Shown here in pieces: positions 26,934 through 34,860 of a stretch of 64,000 bases of DNA. A model generated the notes under the pieces. It worked only from the letters and a program-made list of their open reading frames with translations. It made no database searches and was not told the origin of the DNA. This DNA is from Martelella sp. NC20. Its GTDB lineage: Bacteria > Pseudomonadota > Alphaproteobacteria > Rhizobiales > Rhizobiaceae. The position numbers and the translations under genes are program-made. The stretch spans positions 2,282,001-2,346,000 of the forward strand of contig NZ_CP054861.1 of the NCBI RefSeq assembly GCF_013459645.1. The letters run 5' to 3'. Position 1 is the stretch's first letter. The number at the start of each line of letters is the position of its first letter.

Positions 26934-28073
26934 TTATTGCGGCCACGAATAGACGCGGTTGATCGGGTCGAAGCGGGCGGCGGTCAGGGCTTCGGGGGTG
27001 AAGCCGTTGCCATAGGACATGGTGCGGTTGGCGGCATGATCCGCGGACAGCTTTTGCGTAAGGTCGGTGATCGGACGCACCGATTTTTCCCAATCGGCGA
27101 GCGCGTCTTCGAGCGAACCGTTCTTCTCGATGTCCTGCGCCAGGGTGAAGGCGTTCACCATGCCGCAGCCCGCGCCCTGCGCCAGCGCCGGGCACATAGC
27201 GTGGGCGGCATCGCCGACGAGGGCGACCTTGCCGCGCGACCAGCTGTCGAGCTTGGTGGTCTGATAGGTGTCGTAACGCGCGTCCTCGATCTTGGCGGCA
27301 TCGACCAGGCAGGGTTCGAGGAAGGGGAACATCTCCATCCAGACCTCAAGGTCGAGCGGAACGCGCGAACCGCGCGGATCGGCGGAAGGCGCCATCAGGC
27401 CGAGATAGAGTTCCCTGTCGTTGCAGGGCGAATAGAGGATGCGCTGCACCCGCGGCCAGTGGTTCCACATGTCGATGGTGTTGTCCCATTCGCCATGGCC
27501 AAGCTTGTCTTTGTGGCGCGGGACGATGAGGCGGATGATGCCGTCGGTCGCGCCCCAGCGCTCCTGCTCGAAGCCGAGCGAATCGCGGACCTTGGAGCCG
27601 ACCCCGTCGGCGCCCACGATCAGATCGCCTTCAACGACCTCGCCGGAGGCCAGTTTCAGCTTGCCGGAAGCGTCCGCGCCGACCGCTACGGAATTCGTGC
27701 GGATTTCAACGCCGACTTCACGGGCGCGGTTGGCCAGGGCATCGTGCAGATGAGCCCGGGTCATGATGCGCCACGGCAGACCGTTGAACGTCTCTTTCGA
27801 CACGGTCTTGTTGTGCATCCAGGTTTCGTAAGCCGGAGGCGTGAAGGAATCCTCGAGGACTTCATTCAGGCAGCCGAGGCCTTCAAGCACCCTGAGGCCG
27901 TTGTGCCAGAGATAGATGCCCGCGCCGAAGGCGCGCAGTTCGGGGCTCTTTTCGTGCAGGACCACATCCCAGCCGTTCTGGCGCAGGGCGATGGCGGCCG
28001 TGAGGCCGGAAAACCCGCCGCCCGCAACCTGCGCAACCCGTGTCTTGTCCGTGGTTTTGTTGATGCTGACCAT
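26934..28073 (-). CDS. 2-methyl-3-hydroxypyridine-5-carboxylate oxygenase (MHPCO)
   Basis: A 379-residue FAD-dependent, NAD(P)H-using ring-opening oxygenase that converts MHPC to (E)-2-(acetamidomethylene)succinate. FAD motif VAGGGFSGLTAAIALRQNGW (residues about 16-35), the RAFGAGIYLWHNGLRVLEGL segment, DLIVGADGVGSKVRDSLG and the flavin-ribityl motif VGDAAHAMCPALAQGAG are all present. Its length equals that of the structurally known M. loti MHPCO as I recall it, and the sequence is strikingly similar throughout, including the C-terminal VYSWPQ. This is one of the most diagnostic genes of the pathway. Confidence 0.93.
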   Translation of the reverse strand: MVSINKTTDKTRVAQVAGGGFSGLTAAIALRQNGWDVVLHEKSPELRAFGAGIYLWHNGLRVLEGLGCLNEVLEDSFTPPAYETWMHNKTVSKETFNGLPWRIMTRAHLHDALANRAREVGVEIRTNSVAVGADASGKLKLASGEVVEGDLIVGADGVGSKVRDSLGFEQERWGATDGIIRLIVPRHKDKLGHGEWDNTIDMWNHWPRVQRILYSPCNDRELYLGLMAPSADPRGSRVPLDLEVWMEMFPFLEPCLVDAAKIEDARYDTYQTTKLDSWSRGKVALVGDAAHAMCPALAQGAGCGMVNAFTLAQDIEKNGSLEDALADWEKSVRPITDLTQKLSADHAANRTMSYGNGFTPEALTAARFDPINRVYSWPQ

Positions 28074-28116
28074 TTCACTGTTCCTGTTGGTTTTTCATTT
28101 GGGGAGGTCCGGCAAT

Positions 28117-28947
28117 TCAGCCATCGATGAAATTGCGGATCGCGCCGATCGTGACGTCGGGGTTGGTCTCGTTCACATAGTGGTCGGCGCCAGGCACGAC
28201 GACGATGGGCAGATCCGGGCGCAAATCGTGGGTCTTTTCGAGCGCCGCGGCGGAAACCAGCTTGCTGTTCGCGCCGCGCAGAATGAGAACCGGGCGGGTC
28301 ACATCGCGGAAAGCGGGAACCAGGTCGGCACGCAGGCCCTCGGCGGTCTGAGCCATGGCGGACGCCGAGGCGAGGGGGCGCAGGCCATCGCCGGCCGGGC
28401 CGTAGCCGCTTTCCGCGCGAATGCGGATAGCCGGAGCCGGAATGTTCGGATAGCGATTGGCGAGATAGGTGACGATGGCATCGGTATCGGCAAAGGCCTG
28501 ATCGCCCGCGTTCACTCTGGCGGAGAGCGAGGCGAAGACTTCGTCCTCGATATAGGGCGTGAAGTCGATGGCGACGGCCGAGCGGACCAGTTCGGGATGG
28601 CGCGCGGCGGCGGTTACGGAGTTCCGCGATCCCAGCGAGTGTCCGACGAGAATCGCAGGGCCCATATCGAGCGTCCTGATCAGCGCCGCGATGTCGTCTG
28701 CATAGTCCGCAGCGTCGTAACCGGTTTGCGGCTTGTCCGAATGTCCGTGGCCGCGCTGGTCCACGGCCACCGTTGTAAACCGGTCGGAAAAGGCATCCAT
28801 GAGCGGGCCGAAAACGGCGGAGTTCGCGGTGATCCCGTGGAAGAACAGCATGAGCGGGCCGCTGCCCCCTATACGCACGTTCAAAGTGATGCGGCCGGTG
28901 TCGATCCGACGTTCTTCGTACCGGCTGAGGGTGGGGCTGTCCGCCAT
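28117..28947 (-). CDS. 2-(acetamidomethylene)succinate hydrolase (AAMS amidohydrolase)
   Basis: A 276-residue alpha/beta hydrolase that cleaves AAMS to succinic semialdehyde, acetate, ammonia and CO2, the last step of the pathway. Oxyanion motif LFFHGITANSAVFGPLM (residues about 35-50), nucleophile elbow VGHSLGSRNSV with Ser near 104, acid in AIDFTPYIED near 128, and catalytic His in VPGADHYVNE near 256. These spacings match the M. loti enzyme (Ser106/Asp130/His258 as I recall). First gene of the minus-strand operon; the promoter is shared with the divergent GntR gene. Confidence 0.93.
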   Translation of the reverse strand: MADSPTLSRYEERRIDTGRITLNVRIGGSGPLMLFFHGITANSAVFGPLMDAFSDRFTTVAVDQRGHGHSDKPQTGYDAADYADDIAALIRTLDMGPAILVGHSLGSRNSVTAAARHPELVRSAVAIDFTPYIEDEVFASLSARVNAGDQAFADTDAIVTYLANRYPNIPAPAIRIRAESGYGPAGDGLRPLASASAMAQTAEGLRADLVPAFRDVTRPVLILRGANSKLVSAAALEKTHDLRPDLPIVVVPGADHYVNETNPDVTIGAIRNFIDG

Positions 28948-29141
28948 TTCGAGGTTCCCTTGACGTTTCCATTTCTTTCTATGTCGTCAGGGAACCATGC
29001 GGATTATTTGCTGTCAATAAGATTGTAAGACATTCTGTTGTTAATTATTGCAGACAGCGGGCGGCCTCATGCTATCCTCTGCTCGCCCGTTCGTGTAGAA
29101 AAACCATGGGAATATAATTTGAAGAGCCTTAAGGAAACGCC
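28948..29141. promoter_or_regulatory. Divergent control region of AAMS hydrolase operon and GntR regulator
   Basis: A 194-base AT-rich gap between two divergent starts. ATTGTAAGACATTCTGT (29022-29038) shares 13 of 17 positions with the complement of 32878-32894, located at the same distance (about 100-120 bases) upstream of the second GntR gene. It is the best candidate operator for the B6 regulator; the assignment is inferred. Confidence 0.5.
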
Positions 29142-29813
29142 ATGAACTCTGGTCTGGATCTGCGGATCACGCCGAGAACTGTGCAGCAGCAGACGATTGA
29201 AAAGCTGAGACTGGCCATCATTGCCGGGGTGTTCCCTCCAGGCAGCCGACTGGTCGAAAGCCAGCTCTGCACCCAGCTCGGGGTCAGTCGCCCGTCTTTG
29301 CGCGAGGCGTTGCGCAGTCTGCAGGCAGAGCGGCTGATCGAGATCATACCGAACCGAGGCCCCTTCGTTCCCAAGCTTTCCTGGGAGGAGGCGACCGAGA
29401 TTTACGACGTGCGCGAACTCCTGGAGGTCGTGGCGGTGGGGCGTTGTGCCGCGCTGATTACACCCGAGCAGGTCAAGGAACTCGAAAGGGCGTTGAAGGC
29501 TTTCGAACGCGCCCAGAAAAGCGGAGACAGCCTCGAACTGGTGACCACTGCGGCTGAATTCTACGCGATTATTCTGGCAAATTGCGGCAACGCCATTCTC
29601 GAGGAAGTCCATCGCGGACTTGTGGCGCGGATCAGTTTTTTCCGCGGCCGGTCAATGTCGCTTGAGGGGCGCGCGCAGGATAGTCTTCGCGAGATGCGTG
29701 ACATCTACAATGGGATTGCCGCGGGCGACGAAGAGCGCGCGCGGGAGGCGGCAAAGCGCCATCTGGACCAGGCCAAGGCGGCGGCCAAACATGCGATGGA
29801 AAGCGAGACCTGA
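29142..29813 (+). CDS. GntR-family (FCD) regulator of vitamin B6 degradation, copy 1
   Basis: A 223-residue FadR/FCD-type regulator. The winged helix spans QTIEKLRLAIIAGVFPPGS and QLCTQLGVSRPSLREALRSL (residues about 15-70), followed by LIEIIPNRGPFVPKL and the all-helical FCD ligand domain with ATEIYDVRELLEVVAVG and LEEVHRGLVARISFFRGRS. Divergent from AAMS hydrolase, as is the GntR repressor of pyridoxine degradation known from M. loti (general knowledge). Probably senses a B6 vitamer or intermediate. Confidence 0.88.
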   Translation: MNSGLDLRITPRTVQQQTIEKLRLAIIAGVFPPGSRLVESQLCTQLGVSRPSLREALRSLQAERLIEIIPNRGPFVPKLSWEEATEIYDVRELLEVVAVGRCAALITPEQVKELERALKAFERAQKSGDSLELVTTAAEFYAIILANCGNAILEEVHRGLVARISFFRGRSMSLEGRAQDSLREMRDIYNGIAAGDEERAREAAKRHLDQAKAAAKHAMESET

Positions 29814-29925
29814 TTTCGTCGGCCTGCCTCATCAAGCGGACTGTGGCGCAAGAACGCGCGCTTTGCCCGATGCCCGGAAGGTGAGGCACTGACAGGGTCG
29901 ACGAAGGCAGCGCATGGGATGCGGC

Positions 29926-30306
29926 TCACTGATCCTCAAGAACCTTGCGCGCCGCACGGAAGCATTCGAGCGCCTGAGGCACGCCGCAATAGATTGCGAC
30001 GACATGGATGATGGCGCGGATTTCTTCCTTGGATACGCCGTTGTTGATCGCCCCCCGGCAGTGCAGTTCCCATTCATGCATCTTGCCGAGAGCCCCGATC
30101 ATGGCGAGGTTCATCATTGAGCGTGTCTTGGGAGGGATCACATCGTCCCCCCAGCCAAAACCCCAGCACCACGCAGTCATCGCTTCCTGGAATGGCCGGG
30201 TGAATTCGTCGGCAGCCGCAAGGTTTTTCTCGACATACTCGGCGCCGAGCGTGGCTTTGCGCTGTTCGAGGCCCTTGAGGAACAGATCTTCGTCGAAAAC
30301 GCTCAT
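29926..30306 (-). CDS. Carboxymuconolactone decarboxylase (CMD/AhpD-like) family protein
   Basis: A 126-residue CMD-fold protein, length typical of gamma-carboxymuconolactone decarboxylases. It has WCWGFGWGDDVIPPKTRSMM, LAMIGALGKMHEWELHCRGA and GVSKEEIRAIIHVVAIYCGV. The CxxC pair of AhpD peroxidases is lacking. It follows pyridoxine 4-oxidase by 18 bases in one operon. The known pathway needs no such enzyme, so the role is open (lactone or peroxide handling are options). Confidence 0.85.
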   Translation of the reverse strand: MSVFDEDLFLKGLEQRKATLGAEYVEKNLAAADEFTRPFQEAMTAWCWGFGWGDDVIPPKTRSMMNLAMIGALGKMHEWELHCRGAINNGVSKEEIRAIIHVVAIYCGVPQALECFRAARKVLEDQ

Positions 30307-30324
30307 TTCATGTCCTTTCCTCTG

Positions 30325-31872
30325 TCAATCGCCAGAGGTTATCGTGCGGGCAAAGGTCTCGGCAATTGCCAGAACGGCGGCGTGAATTGGTCCCGCGGTC
30401 AGGCTTGGCATGACGGAAGCGTCCACGACATGGAGATTGTCGAGCGATTTGAGCCGCAGATCCGGATCGACAACGGCATCGTCGTCCTTGCCCATTCTGC
30501 AGGTGCCGCAGGGGTGGTGATGGGTAATGGCCGCCTTCGCGATGAAATCATCGATCTCTGCCTTGCTGTCGAGAGGGCCGGGGAGCAGTTCGCGATCGCG
30601 CCATTCAGCAAGCCCGTCCGCGTGTCCGATCGTCCGCGCGGCCTCGAGAGCCTTGCGGAACATGTCGCGGTCGTGTTCGGTTTGCAGATAGGCCGGGTCA
30701 ATGATCAGCCGGTCGTTGAGGTCCGGCCCGCTGATGCGCAGGTTGCCGCGGCTGGTCGGGTGGGTGACGCCGAACAGGAACGAATAGGCTGTGCCGGCGT
30801 CGGGTGCCTGAAAACATTCGGATACGATCGGCGCCACGCCGCAGCCGACCACGATCTCGGGTTGCCCGGCGGCGGTGAAGTCGCCGGCCCGCATATAGGC
30901 CATCGACTCGGAGTGTTGAAGGCGCGATGCCGGCAGCTGTTTGCGGGTTGCGTAAAGATTTCCGGCGCCCAGCAGATGGTCCTGGAGATTGCGGCCGATC
31001 CCCGGCATGTCGATCAGGCAGTCGACAGATGATGCATCGAGCACGTCCTTCGGCCCAATGCCGGAGCGCATCAGCAGGGCAGGGGTTTCCAGCGCGCCTG
31101 CGCACAGAACGACCTGGCCGGCAGATATGGCGATCGGGCCTTGCGGACCGACGCCCTCGATATGGTTCACCCGGCTGCCATCCATGGCCAGCCGTTGTGC
31201 GCGTGTTCCAGTGAGAATCCTGAGGTTTTCACGCGCGCGAACCTCCGGCGTCAGCCAGGCCTCCGCCACCGTCACGCGGCGTCCGTCGCGGATGTTCAGG
31301 GTATTGGGCGTGACGCCGATCATCCGGCCGTCATTGTGGTCTGGAAGGCGCGGCAGGCCGAGCGAGACGCCGGTCTCGATGAATGCGCGGGTGAGGGGGC
31401 TTACCTCCTCGTCGGGCATGTAGAGGGGCAGGGGGCCGCCGCCCTCGCTGTCCGGTCGGTCTTCAATCGCCTCGAAGACCGGCAGAAGCGCTTCCCAGCT
31501 CCAGCGGGGGGAGCCGGTCGCGTCGACCCAGGCCTGATAGTCTTCACGGTGTCCGCGCATGTAACCCATGGCGTGCAGGCAGCTCGATCCGCCGATCAGC
31601 TTGCCGCGCGCCCAATGGTGAACCCTGCCACAGGTTCCCGCTTGCGGTTCCGTAAGATAGTCCCAGTCGTAAGCGCGGCCCTGAAGCGCCGGCCAGGCCG
31701 AGGGGGTCCAGATATCGGGGTCGGAGGGTTCCTCGCCGGCTTCGACCAGCAGTACGCTGCGCGCCGGATCTTCGCTCAATCGGGCGGCGAGCAAGGCGCC
31801 TGCCGAACCGCCGCCGATAATGACCACGTCTGCAACCGCTTGTTCCATGGAATGAGCGCCGGTCATCGCCAT
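30325..31872 (-). CDS. Pyridoxine 4-oxidase (GMC oxidoreductase)
   Basis: A roughly 515-residue FAD enzyme oxidising pyridoxine to pyridoxal with release of H2O2, the entry point of the pathway. The FAD motif is VVIIGGGSAGALLAARLSED; other marks are GKLIGGSSCLHAMGYMRGHR, AIEDRPDSEGGGPLPLYMP, IDMPGIGRNLQDHLLGAGNL and the active-site ITHHHPCGTCRMGKD with its His pair. These are nearly identical to the M. loti pyridoxine 4-oxidase I recall. Start is uncertain: ATG codons at 31872, 31866 and 31848 are all possible, and none has a strong ribosome-binding site. Confidence 0.92.
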   Translation of the reverse strand: MAMTGAHSMEQAVADVVIIGGGSAGALLAARLSEDPARSVLLVEAGEEPSDPDIWTPSAWPALQGRAYDWDYLTEPQAGTCGRVHHWARGKLIGGSSCLHAMGYMRGHREDYQAWVDATGSPRWSWEALLPVFEAIEDRPDSEGGGPLPLYMPDEEVSPLTRAFIETGVSLGLPRLPDHNDGRMIGVTPNTLNIRDGRRVTVAEAWLTPEVRARENLRILTGTRAQRLAMDGSRVNHIEGVGPQGPIAISAGQVVLCAGALETPALLMRSGIGPKDVLDASSVDCLIDMPGIGRNLQDHLLGAGNLYATRKQLPASRLQHSESMAYMRAGDFTAAGQPEIVVGCGVAPIVSECFQAPDAGTAYSFLFGVTHPTSRGNLRISGPDLNDRLIIDPAYLQTEHDRDMFRKALEAARTIGHADGLAEWRDRELLPGPLDSKAEIDDFIAKAAITHHHPCGTCRMGKDDDAVVDPDLRLKSLDNLHVVDASVMPSLTAGPIHAAVLAIAETFARTITSGD

Positions 31873-32104
31873 GTCCCCATGGCGAAGACTGCGTTCGAGA
31901 CTGAATTTGGCGTGGTCAACCCGCAAACGCCTGACAGCGTGGGCATCCGGCCCGCGCGCTGTCCGATCTGAAATGTCATGACGATCCCCTCTTTCTTGGG
32001 CCGGAGCATCTCCGGTGAAAACCGGATCATAAAAAATGCTCTGGCTATTTGTTGTTACGCGCGTCCGGACGGAAAACCGTGATTACACTTTTCCTGGAAT
32101 TGCT

Positions 32105-32777
32105 TTAGCTCCCGCTGTCCATGGACCTTTTCGTCGCTGCCATCGCCTCAAGGATGTGCCTTCTGGAGGCTTTCCGGGCAGCTGTCTCATCGCCTGCGAC
32201 GATGGCTTCGTAAATTTCCCTCATCTCCGCCAGACTGCTGTCGGCGCGCCCTTCCAGTGACATCGAGCGCGAGCGGAACAGGCTGATCCTGGCGACCAGG
32301 CCCCGGTGGATTTCCTCCAGGATCGGATTGCCGCAGTTTGCGAGTATGACGGAATAGAAGTCTGCGGCTGTGGTGACCCGGGCCAGACTGTCTTTGCTCG
32401 AAGCAGCCTTTTCGAATGCATGAAGCGCGTTCTTGAGGGCGCGCAGTTGCTCCTCGGAAATCCTCTGCGAGCAGCGCCCCGCCGCCTCGACTTCCAGCAA
32501 CTCGCGAACCTCGTAGATGGCGGTGACCTCTTCCCATGTAAGTGCGGGCACCGAAGGACCGCGGTTCGGCACGATGTCGATGAGCCGTTCCGCCGCCAGA
32601 CTGCGCAATGCTTCACGCAAGGACGGGCGGCTGATGCCAAGCTGCACGCATAGCTGACTTTCGATCAGGCGGCTTCCCGGTTCGAAAATGCCGGAGAAAA
32701 TTGCAAACCGCAGCTTCTCGACCGTCTCCTGCTGCACCGTGCGCGGCAACACTCGTAAATTCAGGTCTGGCGGCATT
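32105..32777 (-). CDS. GntR-family (FCD) regulator, copy 2
   Basis: A 223-residue regulator very similar along its whole length to copy 1 (for example RTVQQETVEKLRFAIFSG, ISRPSLREALRSLAAERLID, LEEIHRGLVARISLFRSRS), so the two are paralogues. The start at 32777 (MPPDLNLRVLPRTVQ) has GAGG nine bases upstream; the frame to 32836 is not needed. It faces a decayed hydrolase start, mirroring copy 1. It may have diverged to control the pyridoxine oxidase or BMP transporter operons. Confidence 0.86.
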
Positions 32778-32877
32778 GTGTGAAACCTCGTGAATCCGGG
32801 GGGGCGACCAGAAGCGATATGGTTAATTGCAGGCAAATTTGATCGCGCGAATGCCTTCTTGTCAACTCATAAGAATG

Positions 32878-32894
32878 AAAGAATGACAGACAAT
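32878..32894. promoter_or_regulatory. Candidate GntR operator, second copy
   Basis: The complement reads ATTGTCTGTCATTCTTT and matches ATTGTAAGACATTCTGT in the copy-1 promoter at 13 of 17 positions, at the same spacing from its regulator's start. Confidence 0.4.
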
Positions 32895-32989
32895 CTGCTT
32901 GACGTGTGTCTGGTTTATGTCATCCTTCCCTCCACGACAGATACCGAGGCAGGGCTTGAGACACATGGCGGCAGTCGCCTCTAGCAAAG

Positions 32990-33210
32990 ATATGAATATG
33001 CGTCGTGTCGACGCGGGACGCATCGCTCCGGGCGTTGGTGAGGCGGGTAACGGCCCGCTGCTGCTTGCCTCCCATGGCATCACCGCAAAATCGGCAATGT
33101 TTGCGCCGCTGGTTGTTCGCTCCAGCGATCGTTTCGCCAGGTTTTCTGCCGCAATCGACGCCGGGCTATTCGGTGCGCTGGAGGCGCGCTTGAGCGCGCG
33201 CGCGGCATGA
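32990..33210 (+). pseudogene. Decayed copy of the AAMS hydrolase N-terminus
   Basis: The frame reads MNMRRVDAGRIAPGVGEAGN, then GPLLLASHGITAKSAMFAPL and VVRSSDRF. It aligns with the true hydrolase (RRIDTGRITLNVRIGGSGPL, MLFFHGITANSAVFGPL, SDRF), keeping the HGIT motif. After SSDRF it jumps to ALEARLSARAA, resembling ASLSARVNAG from the middle of the enzyme, so the nucleophile-elbow region is deleted. Lies divergent from GntR copy 2. Confidence 0.65.
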
Positions 33211-33347
33211 TGGCGGTCGCTGATGGCGTACTCGACGCGCTCGGCATTGCCGCTTCCGGCGGAGGCGCTGGCCGTGATTCGGGCGCCGTCGGAATTCGCG
33301 CCCGGAACATGCCGCAGCGCGAAGTGCTTCTCCGGAAAATATCGGGC

Positions 33348-33842
33348 CTAGCCGTCCGTGGAAACGCAGTTCAGCCCGGAGCCGTCTCCGGTCCGGCAGG
33401 AAAAGCGCAGCGTGGCAGCTTCCTTGCCCGCCGTCATCGGCAGGTCGAGGCGCGCGCGGGCGCTGTCGCTGGCGCACCAGATGGCTTCGACGGGCATGCG
33501 GTCGTCGGTGGCGTTCATCAGGTTGAGAACGCCCGTCTTGTCATCGTGCCACAGCGTCAGCATCAACCGGTCGCCAGGTTCTATGCGACCCAGTTCATCG
33601 GAATACCAGTGGGCAAGGGCCGCACGGCAATCGAGGGAGGATCCGGTTTCATTGGTAACTGAAATTTCCACGGGCTCGGCGCCTTCGGTGCCATGAACAA
33701 TGCCCGAATAGGGCACATAAGCTCCGCTCTCGGCCTGGGCCGGAGATGAGGAAAACCCAGCAGACAGGGCAAGAATAACAACAAGTCTGCCAATCGCTTC
33801 CGTCTTGTGACGGGAAACCGACAACCAATCAGGGAACAGCAT
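33348..33842 (-). CDS. Hypothetical exported protein
   Basis: A 164-residue protein with a long n-region, a hydrophobic core (GRLVVILALSAGFSSSPAQA) and a likely cleavage after AQA. The mature part, beginning ESGAYVPYSGIVHGTEGAEP, is beta-rich and contains three cysteines (SSLDCRAAL, IWCASD, FSCRTGD) plus a fourth near the end. No family is recognised. Its ATG (33842-33840) overlaps that of the divergent BMP protein gene. The frame continues further upstream to 33929, but that lies within the BMP gene. Confidence 0.6.
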   Translation of the reverse strand: MLFPDWLSVSRHKTEAIGRLVVILALSAGFSSSPAQAESGAYVPYSGIVHGTEGAEPVEISVTNETGSSLDCRAALAHWYSDELGRIEPGDRLMLTLWHDDKTGVLNLMNATDDRMPVEAIWCASDSARARLDLPMTAGKEAATLRFSCRTGDGSGLNCVSTDG

Positions 33843-34860
33843 GATGAAAAACCTACTTGTTTCTGTCGCGCTTAGCATGGTGCTAGGAGCCCCGGCCGCA
33901 TTTGCTGCGGAGGTAGATACCATAGCCATTCTTACTCCGGAACAGGGGAGTGACTATGGCTGGAACCAGCAGGGCGTCGAAGCGGCCAAGGCCGCTGCCG
34001 CGGCAACCGGCGTCGAAATCATTGTCGCCGAAGGCCTGGGTTATGGCGATGTTCGTGCGCCAATGCGCGAACTGGCGGCCGACGGCGCCGATCTTATGAT
34101 CGCGCATGCCAGCGGCTACAATACCGCCGGTCCGGAGATCGCCAAAGAAACCGGCGTGCCGGTTGCCATTGTCGACAGTCCCGACGCTCTGGAAGACGGG
34201 CTGGTTGCCGACTACACGCTCTCGGGTCATGAGGGCGCTTACCTCGCCGGCCGTCTGGCCGCCAAGATGACGACCACGGGTACCGTCGGTATCGTCGTTT
34301 CCGGCGAACCGCCATCATGGAACTCGCAGTCGGCAGGTTTTGCCGAGGGCGTTCGTGCCGAGAAGCCGGACGTCAAGATCCTCTACTCGGTGATCGGCCC
34401 GGCAGCCTATTCCGACGCGGCAGGCGGCAATCGCGTGACCACTTCGGTTATCGCGGCAGGTGCCGACATCATCTTCGGTCAGGGCAATGGCTCGAGCTTC
34501 GGCATGATCCAGGCCGTTGAATCCAACAAGGCGACCGACGGGTCGGATGTGCTCTTCATCGACGTGATCGGCGACAAGTCCGAACTGGACAAAGGTCATC
34601 TGCTGACCTCGGTTATGTGGGACATGACCCCGGTCTACACCGCGATGATCGAGGATCTGAGGGCCGACAAGTTCGGCACCCACGGTTATGCGATCAGCCT
34701 GGCGGACGATTCCGTCAAGCTCGTCAAGACGCCGCAGGTCGATGAGGCCGCCTGGAACGAGGTGATGGAACTGCGCGAGCAGATCATCGCTGGCGACATC
34801 ACGGTCGAGCCGAAGTTCGATGCGGGCGATGTTCGCGCTCTGGTCACCGTGACTGAGTGA
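33841..34860 (+). CDS. BMP-family (nucleoside-type) ABC transporter substrate-binding protein
   Basis: A 339-residue binding protein of the basic-membrane-protein (PnrA/Bmp) family. Signal peptide MMKNLLVSVALSMVLGAPAA to AFAAE. Mature IAILTPEQGSDYGWNQQGVE, SGHEGAYLAGRLAAKMT and GVEAAKAAAAATGVEI-type segments are family-typical. First gene of a seven-gene plus-strand run that continues with the ATPase, two permeases and three B6 enzymes. BMP receptors bind nucleosides, so a heteroaromatic B6 vitamer is a plausible ligand. Either of the adjacent ATG codons may be used. Confidence 0.87.
   Translation: MMKNLLVSVALSMVLGAPAAFAAEVDTIAILTPEQGSDYGWNQQGVEAAKAAAAATGVEIIVAEGLGYGDVRAPMRELAADGADLMIAHASGYNTAGPEIAKETGVPVAIVDSPDALEDGLVADYTLSGHEGAYLAGRLAAKMTTTGTVGIVVSGEPPSWNSQSAGFAEGVRAEKPDVKILYSVIGPAAYSDAAGGNRVTTSVIAAGADIIFGQGNGSSFGMIQAVESNKATDGSDVLFIDVIGDKSELDKGHLLTSVMWDMTPVYTAMIEDLRADKFGTHGYAISLADDSVKLVKTPQVDEAAWNEVMELREQIIAGDITVEPKFDAGDVRALVTVTE

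Noticed and set aside
26937..28130. 397-codon open frame on the plus strand
   Set aside because: Antisense shadow of the MHPC oxygenase gene.
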